Positions 36,178-41,373 of a stretch of DNA of 42,224 nucleotides are shown here, piece by piece; the stretch's first letter is position 1, and each line of letters opens with the position of its first letter. The notes beneath the pieces are model-generated. The model made no database searches. It saw nothing but the letters and a program-made list of their open reading frames with translations, and was not told where the DNA came from. Both the position numbers and the translations under genes were made by a program. Origin of the DNA: CAMTUW01 sp947085035 (GTDB lineage: Bacteria; Actinomycetota; Coriobacteriia; Anaerosomatales; PHET01); assembly GCA_947085035.1 (NCBI GenBank), contig CAMTUW010000024.1:1-42224 (forward strand), written 5' to 3'.

Positions 36178-36203
36178 AAACGGGGAGGCGCGAGCGCCTC
36201 CCC
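36178..36203 (-). terminator. Terminator after rpmE
   Basis: A perfect 10-bp stem GGGGAGGCGC/GCGCCTCCCC with a 2-base centre (36182-36203), followed on the minus strand by GTTTCG. It lies 32 bp after the rpmE stop and 45 bp before thyX. The weak T-tract suggests partial termination. Confidence 0.65.
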
Positions 36204-36234
36204 ATTCTAGTCGTACCTGCGCGAGCGAGCGGCC

Positions 36235-36663
36235 CTACTCGGCGCTCTCTTCGACGACTTCCTCGACGACCTCGGCCGCGACCTCTTCAACGTCTGTGGC
36301 CTTTGCGGACTGCTTGGCGGCTTTGACTTCGTACTTCGCAGCCTTGGCGGCCTTCTCTGACGCCCGGGCCTCGCGCTCCTGCTTCGCGGCGATGGCAGCC
36401 TCTTCGGCGGCCTTGCGACGGGTTTCTCTCTCGGCGGCTTCCTTCTCGAGCACGACGGTCGCGGCAGAGCCGAACTTGTCGCTGAAGCGCTGAACGCGTC
36501 CACCGGTGTCGACGAACTTCTGCTGGCCGGTGAAGAACGGGTGACACTTGTTGCAGAGCTCGATGTGGAGATCCGCGCCTGCAGTGGAGCGGGTCTCGAA
36601 CCTGTTTCCGCAGGAACACACGACGGTCGTCACGTCGTAGTCCGGGTGGATTGCCTGTTTCAC
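36235..36663 (-). CDS. rpmE: Ribosomal protein bL31 with a long C-terminal extension
   Basis: 142 aa, about twice the usual ~70. Residues 1-~64 are a normal zinc-type L31: KQAIHPDYDVTTVVCSCGN, Cys 16 and 18, Cys 36 and 39, then HPFFTGQQKFVDTGGRVQRF. Residues ~65-142 are a low-complexity helix of Ala, Glu, Lys and Arg (EREARASEKAAKAAKYEVK) ending in an acidic EEVVEESAE. GTG start at 36663, GGAGGT eight bases upstream. The leader hairpin and promoter just upstream point to autoregulation. L31 is a 50S/30S bridge protein of the large subunit; the tail may contact the 30S or RNA, but this is unknown. Confidence 0.93.
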   Translation of the reverse strand: MKQAIHPDYDVTTVVCSCGNRFETRSTAGADLHIELCNKCHPFFTGQQKFVDTGGRVQRFSDKFGSAATVVLEKEAAERETRRKAAEEAAIAAKQEREARASEKAAKAAKYEVKAAKQSAKATDVEEVAAEVVEEVVEESAE

Positions 36664-36683
36664 GTACGTACACCTCCGATGAT

Positions 36684-36704
36684 GTCCTGGTTTCCGACCA
36701 GGAC
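36684..36704 (-). promoter_or_regulatory. rpmE mRNA leader hairpin (candidate L31 leader)
   Basis: GTCCTGGT pairs perfectly with ACCAGGAC around a 5-base loop, located in the 5' leader between the promoter at 36720-36748 and the ribosome site. Ribosomal-protein leader motifs for L31 have been described in Coriobacteria and other groups; this hairpin fits by position, but I could not compare it with the published consensus. Confidence 0.5.
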
Positions 36705-36719
36705 GAGGACAGCCGAAAG

Positions 36720-36748
36720 AGAATAGCACCGAGACACCCTCACGACAA
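36720..36748 (-). promoter_or_regulatory. rpmE promoter
   Basis: TTGTCG (36743-36748), 17-bp spacer, TATTCT (36720-36725) with an adjacent TGn extension on the minus strand. The leader is about 50 nt. The 316 bp between rpmE and higA contain this promoter, the leader hairpin, and a plus-strand transposase fragment; the rest (36881-36979) shows nothing I can assign. Confidence 0.65.
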
Positions 36749-36793
36749 TACGAAGGAATCGCGTGTGTGGTAGGCAAGTAGAAATGTCACCCC

Positions 36794-36880
36794 ATGGACA
36801 GGGAGACGATCACATTGACGATGAAGGAGATGCGCAGACTGCAGACGATCGAGAAGGCACTGGCGACCCCTTGGACATAG
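36794..36880 (+). pseudogene. Possible N-terminal remnant of a transposase
   Basis: A 28-codon plus-strand frame encodes METITL-like text (MDRETITLTMKEMRRLQTIE) and stops at TAG. The start resembles the first residues of integrase-core IS transposases (ISNCY-like: acidic start, TMKE/LSKKE motif, then a helix before the HTH). No ribosome site, no further transposase sequence and no terminal inverted repeats are visible. It marks the border between the core chromosome and the accessory region. Confidence 0.35.
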
Positions 36881-36979
36881 GTCGGGAACGTCTTTGGCAT
36901 GAGCAGGCGCGCATGCCCCTTCAGTCAGTCTACCTTCTGGCGCTCTGCTCGATGCCATTTCGAACGGGTCACGAACCCC

Positions 36980-37276
36980 CTATGCCGCCGTCCACGGATG
37001 GATCTTCTCGAGCTCACCGGCGAGCCGCTCGTATGCGATCTCCGTGTCATAGGCGGCCTGGGCACGCAGCCAGTACCCGTCCGACAGCCCGAAGAAGCGA
37101 CACAGACGAAGATCTGTGTCGGCCGTGATCACCCGACGCCCCGCGGCGATCTCGCCGATACGTGTGGCGGGCACACCTATCTCCTTCGCAAGGCGGTAGC
37201 GCGAGATGCCCATGGGCTTGAGGAAGTCCTCCGACAGAAGCTCGCCGGGGGTCACCGGTGCCAGTGTGGTCGTCAT
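36980..37276 (-). CDS. higA: HigA family antitoxin
   Basis: 98 aa from ATG 37276 (AGAGG eight bases upstream; GTG 37285 and ATG 37282 are alternatives). The HigA layout is clear: TPGELLSEDFLKPMGISRYR, a helix-turn-helix VPATRIGEIAAGRRVITADT, then the family C-terminus LRLCRFFGLSDGYWLRAQAA and DTEIAYERL. It neutralises HigB and represses the operon. It lies 11 bp after higB (toxin first, the typical hig order). Confidence 0.93.
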   Translation of the reverse strand: MTTTLAPVTPGELLSEDFLKPMGISRYRLAKEIGVPATRIGEIAAGRRVITADTDLRLCRFFGLSDGYWLRAQAAYDTEIAYERLAGELEKIHPWTAA

Positions 37277-37287
37277 GTCCATCACCT

Positions 37288-37566
37288 CTAGTGGTAGTCA
37301 ACAATCTCGACGTCTTCGGGTCCTGCGGAAGTCCAGACGAAGCACACCCGATACTGGTCGTTGATGCGGATGCTGTGCTGCCCGGCGCGGTCGCCCTTGA
37401 GTGCCTCGAGCCGATTGCCCGGCGGGACTCTCAGGTCGTCGAGCCGACCGGCGATTTCGAGCTGCCGAAGCTTGCGCCGGGCGACCGACTCGAAAGCGAC
37501 GAAGCACTTGACGCGCCTGCCGCCGACCAGAGCCGCTGTGCCGGAGTCACGGAACGAGACGATCAT
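37288..37566 (-). CDS. higB: HigB family ribosome-dependent mRNA interferase toxin
   Basis: 92 aa, normal length. MIVSFRDSGTAALVGGRRVK at the start, LRQLEIAGRLDDLRVPPGNR and EALKGDRAGQHSIRINDQYR in the middle, and the C-terminal VCFVWTSAGPEDVEIVDYH, with the basic and aromatic residues of RelE-like HigB. A longer reading from 37752 adds 62 residues without similarity. There is no ribosome site: the -10 box ends 6 bp before the ATG, so the transcript is predicted to be leaderless. Confidence 0.93.
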   Translation of the reverse strand: MIVSFRDSGTAALVGGRRVKCFVAFESVARRKLRQLEIAGRLDDLRVPPGNRLEALKGDRAGQHSIRINDQYRVCFVWTSAGPEDVEIVDYH

Positions 37567-37572
37567 GGGCCA

Positions 37573-37609
37573 ATAGTAACGCTGAACGTCAATGACGTCA
37601 AACGTTACT
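37573..37609 (-). promoter_or_regulatory. higBA promoter with operator repeat
   Basis: TTGACG (37596-37601), 17-bp spacer and TACTAT (37573-37578) form a strong minus-strand promoter. AGTAACG (37575-37581) and CGTTACT (37603-37609) are perfect inverted arms around it, with a TGACGTCA palindrome between them (about 37593-37600). This is the likely binding site of HigA. Confidence 0.65.
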
Positions 37610-37685
37610 ACGCTGAATAGTGAGCCCCGGATGGAGGATGTGGGCCTCGTTCGAACGTCTTGCGCATGACCCGCAAACCGGCCAT
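37608..37685 (-). CDS. Possible 25-aa small protein upstream of higB
   Basis: ATG at 37685 has a strong AGGAGG six bases upstream; the frame (MAGLRVMRKTFERGPHPPSG...) ends at TAG 37608, just at the higBA operator. The product is basic and without a known match. It could be a remnant of a gene 5' end or a leader peptide. A 10-bp inverted repeat CAAACCGGCC/GGCCGGTTTG (37674-37683 and 37713-37722) surrounds its ribosome site and might sequester it. Confidence 0.25.
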   Translation of the reverse strand: MAGLRVMRKTFERGPHPPSGAHYSA

Positions 37686-37748
37686 CGCGCCCTCCTGAGC
37701 CGAGCTTAACACGGCCGGTTTGTCTGCGCCGATGCGCTTGTTCGACGC

Positions 37749-38123
37749 TCACGCCTTCGGACGGAATTCGACATCGTCCAACCCGTCGAAATGAGCATCC
37801 TGCGTCCAGAGAACAGCATCGTCCGCACGAGCGGTCGCCAAGATGACCGCATCAGCCATCGCGAGCCCGGTATCCAAGGACAATCGCGCCGCGCCCAGGG
37901 CGAGCATCGCATCAAGTTCGACCACCCTGCCCTGCATCATCACAGCGGCCGCATTGAGCGCCACGGACTCGTCCGCGATCTGATGCGTGCGCTTGAACAC
38001 CTCATAGAGCGTGAGGGCCGGGATCACGAGTTCATCGAGGTTCTCGATCGCGGGCGCGAACGCAGACGCATTCGGACCATCGCCGAAGTACTCGAGCCAT
38101 GCTGACGAGTCCACGACGTTCAT
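37749..38123 (-). CDS. vapC: VapC family toxin (PIN-domain ribonuclease)
   Basis: 124 aa. Metal-binding acidic residues of the PIN fold are in place: Asp 5 (MNVVDSSAWLEYF), Glu 41 (LTLYEVFKR), Asp 91 (MADAVILATA) and Asp 109 (WTQDAHFDGL). Cleaves specific RNAs when free of antitoxin. Start overlaps the vapB stop (ATGA at 38120-38123). Confidence 0.93.
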   Translation of the reverse strand: MNVVDSSAWLEYFGDGPNASAFAPAIENLDELVIPALTLYEVFKRTHQIADESVALNAAAVMMQGRVVELDAMLALGAARLSLDTGLAMADAVILATARADDAVLWTQDAHFDGLDDVEFRPKA

Positions 38124-38329
38124 ACGCGGTCCTCGCGATCCCGTTCGAAGCTGGTATCGAGGCCCTGTAGCATTCCACGGAGTTCGCGAGCCGGCCTTAG
38201 TGGAATGAACTCGATCCGGTCACCGTAGGCGATGGCCTGCACCTTCTGACCTGGTACAAGGCGTAGTTGTTTGCGAATCGACTTGGGGATCACGACTTGG
38301 AACTTGGGCGAGATGGTCACTGCTTCCAT
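38120..38329 (-). CDS. vapB: AbrB/MazE-type antitoxin of vapC
   Basis: 69 aa. The SpoVT-AbrB fold is evident in ISPKFQVVIPKSIRKQLRLV and GQKVQAIAYGDRIEFIPL; the C-terminal LRGMLQGLDTSFERDREDRV would wrap the toxin. AGGAG six bases before the ATG. Upstream gene of the pair, with the promoter and palindrome at 38352-38380. Confidence 0.92.
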   Translation of the reverse strand: MEAVTISPKFQVVIPKSIRKQLRLVPGQKVQAIAYGDRIEFIPLRPARELRGMLQGLDTSFERDREDRV

Positions 38330-38351
38330 GTCACACTCCTAGGTTACGAAT

Positions 38352-38380
38352 ATTGTATCGATACCCAGAACGTATGACAA
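38352..38380 (-). promoter_or_regulatory. vapBC promoter with palindromic operator
   Basis: TTGTCA (38375-38380), 17-bp spacer and TACAAT (38352-38357) on the minus strand. The perfect palindrome GTATCGATAC (38355-38364) overlaps the -10 and is the probable VapB site. The following stretch to 38466 contains no gene that I can support. Confidence 0.65.
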
Positions 38381-38466
38381 TGATTCCCGGCGACCTGATC
38401 TGGCTAGCGCTTCTCGGCATAACCTGTGGCCAGCGCGCCGCTCTTCCGCAGTCTACCGTTTGGCCG

Positions 38467-38763
38467 TCAGGCTGACGCCGGGGGGGGCGCGGACTCATGT
38501 GCGTCCGCTAATTCTTCGTGCGAGTAACCAAACATGCGATCCTCATCAAATCCACTACAGAAATATATGTCTGCTGCGCCCCACACGCTGATCATTTCAC
38601 CTTCACCATCACCATCGTCGTACTCATCATCGTCATACACCTCCGACGGTGCCCCCGCGTAGTAGTTTGATGGTTCAGCGTCAGGCGCGTCGTCAGCCGG
38701 CTTGGCCCCGAAGAGCCGATCCAGGATGCCCGCAGTTCCCCTATCCCTCGAACGTGCGCCCAA
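38467..38763 (-). CDS. Acidic hypothetical protein directly after attC site A
   Basis: Up to 98 aa with a TTG start inside the attC R' box; no in-frame ATG or GTG precedes residue 57, so the true start is uncertain (ATC or CTG near GILDRLFGAK are other options). The product has a short basic start, a very acidic middle (VYDDDEYDDGDGEGE) and a folded-looking part WGAADIYFCSGFDEDRMFGYSHEELADAH. I do not recognise it. Codon use and the lack of a ribosome site fit an orphan cassette gene. The 3' end runs through eight consecutive C (G on plus, 38480-38487), which could slip. Confidence 0.5.
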   Translation of the reverse strand: MGARSRDRGTAGILDRLFGAKPADDAPDAEPSNYYAGAPSEVYDDDEYDDGDGEGEMISVWGAADIYFCSGFDEDRMFGYSHEELADAHESAPPPASA

Positions 38764-38814
38764 CGCTCTTGAGATGAGCTGCGAGCAAAGCGAGTCAGCT
38801 CGATCTCATTTAGA
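38758..38814 (-). other. attC: Integron attC recombination site (A)
   Basis: Read on the minus strand: R' GTTGGGC (38758-38764) is perfect; L' CAGCTCATCTC and L'' GAGATCGAGCTG are complementary except for one extra C in L'', the unpaired base that orients IntI recombination. R'' (about 38808-38814, GTTCTAA/TTCTAAA) is degenerate. It begins about 9 bases after the stop of the antitoxin gene at 38824, in the same orientation. Same design as site B at 40739. Confidence 0.75.
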
Positions 38815-38823
38815 ACGCACTCG

Positions 38824-39108
38824 CTATGAGGTCAACTGGACTTTGAGTCGCTTCCCGACTGCAGTCACCGCACGTTCGAGTGTAGCCAAAGTCACCGACG
38901 GATTCGCCGGGTCGAGCAGACGCTCCACCGCCGAGCGGCTCGTCTTCATCCGACGCGCCATCTCCGACTGGCTGATGTGCTCGCGCTCCATCTCCTGTGC
39001 AATCTGGAAGGCGATGACGCGCTTAGTCGCGACCGCCTCAGCGTCGTCCAGGATGCCCTCGTCTCGCAGGAAGTCGTCGAAGTCGCCACCGATGTGCTTC
39101 TTGTCCAT
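38824..39108 (-). CDS. HigA-like antitoxin (XRE-type helix-turn-helix)
   Basis: 94 aa from ATG 39108, with AAGGAG eight bases upstream. The N-terminal half (KKHIGGDFDDFLRDEGILDD) precedes a helix-turn-helix: ISQSEMARRMKTSRSAVERL, then DPANPSVTLATLERAVTAVG. This is the antitoxin type that partners Gp49-like HigB toxins. It follows the truncated toxin by a few bases and ends directly before attC site A. Its partner is incomplete, so it may survive as a lone regulator. Confidence 0.85.
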   Translation of the reverse strand: MDKKHIGGDFDDFLRDEGILDDAEAVATKRVIAFQIAQEMEREHISQSEMARRMKTSRSAVERLLDPANPSVTLATLERAVTAVGKRLKVQLTS

Positions 39109-39113
39109 CACGC

Positions 39114-39338
39114 TCACTCCTTCCGCAAGTCTGCCAGCCGCTGCTTCGCTGTCTTCAGGTCTGCAGCGGGCGTCTTCTGCGACTTCTTCACGAAGCCGTG
39201 AAGCAGAATCATCGTGTCGCCGCCCACCGTGAACAGCACACGCGCTATCCCGTCCGCGATGTGCGAGCGGACTTCCCAGAGCCCCGGCTCCAACTTACGG
39301 ATCAACGGCATCCCGAGCGGCCAACCGTACTGCGCCGG
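39114..39338 (-). pseudogene. HigB/RelE-like (Gp49 family) toxin, N-terminally truncated
   Basis: Only the last ~73 residues of a ~110-residue toxin remain: PLIRKLEPGLWEVRSHIADG, then ARVLFTVGGDTMILLHGFVK and KKSQKTPAADLKTAKQRLAD. The first two helices are missing; upstream in frame (39339-39479) the sequence is unrelated and overlaps the end of the next gene. An ATG at 39311 could give a 65-aa fragment. The break near 39338 coincides with the place where an attC site of the neighbouring unit would be expected. Confidence 0.75.
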
Positions 39339-39379
39339 CTCTCTACGGGAGCGCGAGGCAGGTGCCCAAGACGGAGGCT

Positions 39380-40105
39380 TCAGCGCATCTCGTTGAGTAC
39401 AAGGCTCCGAAGCGTGGAGAACCGGCCCTTGAGTTCCTTGGCCCGCGCAGCAGTCCAAAGCCCCTTTGGCGATTGACACCCCATTTCGGCGGTGCCCTCC
39501 ATCAGTGCCTCTGCGGCAGGCGCCAAGTCGGTGCGCCCACCCTCGACCTCGTCGAGTATGAAGGGGATCGCGGGGATCCCCAAAGCCGTCAATCGGGCGT
39601 TCTTCTCTTCAGAGCCTTCGCTGCTCTTGGCAATCTGGGCCACTTCAGAGGGTATGCGTCCAAGGTGAGCCCGCCAGACCCTCGGGAATTCCTTTCCCGT
39701 GTTCCAGTAGCTGTCAGTTCCTGGGGGTCCGGTGACGTCGGCCTTTGCGATTCGCTTCACGCAGATCGCAAGGAGGTACTCACGGAGCCCGCTTTCGGAG
39801 CTGTCTTCGATCTGGGAGATTGCCTCGATCAGTCCCGGAGTCCCCAGCGCTACCACTTGGTCGAGAGACGGACAACCCAGCGCGATTGCGTACGGATTCG
39901 ACAATGGGCTGCTGGCGGAATCCGCAAGAGCCTGGCTCATGGCTTCGTTGATTGCCGTCTTGGGTGACTTCCGGGTGGCGTCGGCCGACGCATCCTGAGG
40001 CCCCGGCCGACCGGCACCCGCCATTGCCACGGCCCACACGAGAGCGCTTACCGCCACGGCGACACCGAGAACTTCGAGGATGTGCCTCTTCTTCATCTTC
40101 TTCAT
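39380..40105 (-). CDS. Exported or membrane-anchored protein of unknown function
   Basis: 241 aa from ATG 40105 (AGGAG eight bases upstream). A very basic start (MKKMKKRHILE) and one hydrophobic helix (VLGVAVAVSALVWAVAMAG) act as signal anchor. The remainder is helical with repeats of alternating Leu/Ile (DQVVALGTPGLIEAISQIED; LGIPAIPFILDEVEGG) that recall HEAT-like repeats; no family is claimed. It is 14 bp downstream of the frameshifted exported gene and shares its promoter region. Confidence 0.7.
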   Translation of the reverse strand: MKKMKKRHILEVLGVAVAVSALVWAVAMAGAGRPGPQDASADATRKSPKTAINEAMSQALADSASSPLSNPYAIALGCPSLDQVVALGTPGLIEAISQIEDSSESGLREYLLAICVKRIAKADVTGPPGTDSYWNTGKEFPRVWRAHLGRIPSEVAQIAKSSEGSEEKNARLTALGIPAIPFILDEVEGGRTDLAPAAEALMEGTAEMGCQSPKGLWTAARAKELKGRFSTLRSLVLNEMR

Positions 40106-40119
40106 CGCGACACTCCTCT

Positions 40120-40585
40120 CTACTTGTAGTATTTCCGCAATCCGCCGTAGGTGTATCTGTCCGAGGAGTCGCTGCGATACGGGAACCAAGAAGGACGGGC
40201 AAACCGCTCCAATGGACCCCACTTCGCCATCGTTGTCGTTCCCGAGATCACCTTGCCTACGTGCCTGACATCGCCATAGTAGCCGTAGGTGATTATCTTG
40301 GCGGAGCCTGAGGTCGTGGGATACCTACCCCAGACTTGCATCTCGATGTCCATCTCCGCGTCCGTCACGTAGAGTCCTGCCCAGTCGGACCAGATCCACC
40401 GATTCGTGTAACCGAGCATAGGCCATGCAGTTGTAGACGCCGGTGTTTGGAGCATTGTACGTCCACTCGCCCGGCGCGTAGTACGTGTACCACCAGCTAG
40501 GATTCACAAGCGCGAATGCAGTGGTGGCGAAAACCAACGTCGTCACCACCGCACCCACGGCGATCAAGACGGCTCTTCGTTTCAT
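40120..40585 (-). pseudogene. Exported NC-A-Y-A-L-G type protein, broken by a frameshift
   Basis: A signal peptide (MKRRAVLIAVGAVVTTLVFA) leads into NPSWWYTYYAPGEWTYNAPN, then NCMAYA; the sequence continues in another frame as LGYTNRWIWSDWAGLYVTDA up to the stop at 40120 (...GGLRKYYK). Adding two bases (a lost CT of a CTCT pair near 40416) restores NCMAYALGYTNRW in a ~155-aa protein. NC-x-AYALG with a following His is typical of a small family of secreted proteins with a possible Cys-His active site (His in GYYGDVRHVGKV); this is inference. Promoter repeats at 40698-40730 lie upstream. Confidence 0.7.
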
Positions 40586-40697
40586 CCGCTATCCCCTTCC
40601 CTCCCGGGCTGACTACGATAGCCTTCCTCGTCTCCCTTCACTGCCGGCGCTCGAACCGGGTGAGGGGAGCGCCCGTGGACGATGAGGTTATGGGAGG

Positions 40698-40730
40698 GGG
40701 GTCTTACCAGGATCTTAACGGGGCCTTACC
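40698..40730 (-). promoter_or_regulatory. Three tandem 11-bp repeats, response-regulator type operator
   Basis: On the minus strand GGTAAGGCCCC, GTTAAGATCCT and GGTAAGACCCC follow without spacers. An 11-bp direct-repeat period with a TTAAG-like core is the known design of OmpR/PhoB-family sites (compare PmrA-type NTTAAG-N5-NTTAAG). They lie 113 bp upstream of the exported gene at 40585 and directly beside attC site B. A CATAAC-like -10 is seen about 15 bp further. Confidence 0.55.
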
Positions 40731-40738
40731 GCACATCT

Positions 40739-40798
40739 GCCCAACGTCTTTGAGTTGAGCCGCGAACGGAGTGAGTCGGCTCGAACTCATGGTTGGGC
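40739..40798 (-). other. attC: Integron attC recombination site (B)
   Basis: 60 bp. On the minus strand: R'' GCCCAAC (40792-40798), L'' GAGTTCGAGCCG, a 14-base terminal loop, L' CGGCTCAACTC, R' GTTGGGC (40739-40745). R'' and R' match RYYYAAC and GTTRRRY exactly and pair fully; L'' carries one extra C relative to L'. It starts 26 bases after the stop of the lipoprotein gene at 40825, in the gene's orientation, as cassette attC sites do. Confidence 0.85.
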
Positions 40799-40824
40799 CG
40801 GCGATGCAAGCCCGCACTATCGTC

Positions 40825-41349
40825 CTACGGACCCCCAGTCAGGTACAGCCAGTCCCCGCCAGACGTACGCACCATGTACGCGTCGCGCTCCTCGAGCAAG
40901 ACATCGTCGGGGGTGGAATCGGGAAACTCCCCCACGACGCGGAATATCACAAGCTCCTCGTAATCCTCGTAACCGAGACTGGGTTTGAGGTAGTAGCCTC
41001 GCGCCTCGACCACTCTCGGGTCGTCTATCTCGCGAGGGGTGATCGATGTGAATCGATACCCCTTGTGCCTGGCCATCTGTTGCAAATTGCTGCGGTATAC
41101 CTCGTGGTTCGCCTCAGGGACTGTGTCGAGCACCGCCTGAAGGTCACCTGCTGCGTAAGCCGTCAGATATCGTTCCAGTACCTCCTTCGCGGCCTCGATG
41201 TCAGAGGCCGAAAGCGACTCGACCCGGGAGGGGCCAGGCTGCGTGTCGGACTGACCGGGGCCTTCCTGTTGCGGCACGCAACCGGTTGCCAGCAGCGCGA
41301 TTGCGAGCACCGCCAGAGCTCGTGCCGTACGTGCTGAACCGATCTGCAT
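40825..41349 (-). CDS. Lipoprotein of unknown function in a gene cassette
   Basis: 174 aa. Lipobox LLATGC with Cys 24, a flexible Pro/Gln/Ser linker, then an alpha+beta domain (about 45-174) that begins with a helix VLERYLTAYAAGDLQAVLDT and continues with strands, like NTF2-like or DUF4829 lipoproteins; the link is tentative. GGAGG seven bases before the ATG. It is 24 bp after the amidase-like gene and followed by attC site B, so both genes would move together. Confidence 0.75.
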   Translation of the reverse strand: MQIGSARTARALAVLAIALLATGCVPQQEGPGQSDTQPGPSRVESLSASDIEAAKEVLERYLTAYAAGDLQAVLDTVPEANHEVYRSNLQQMARHKGYRFTSITPREIDDPRVVEARGYYLKPSLGYEDYEELVIFRVVGEFPDSTPDDVLLEERDAYMVRTSGGDWLYLTGGP

Positions 41350-41373
41350 GTCGAACCTCCCGTCCCCGGAGTG

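Noticed and set aside
36740..36958. 72-codon minus-strand frame upstream of rpmE
   Set aside because: It overlaps the rpmE promoter, has no ribosome site and no recognisable composition.
37674..37722. 10-bp inverted repeat CAAACCGGCC/GGCCGGTTTG as attC or IS end
   Set aside because: No RYYYAAC/GTTRRRY boxes, no target duplication and no T-tract. Kept only as a remark in the small ORF entry.
38427..38475. GCATAAC ... GTTTGGC as a third attC site
   Set aside because: Each box has one mismatch, and the inner arms are not complementary, so the L''/L' pair is absent.
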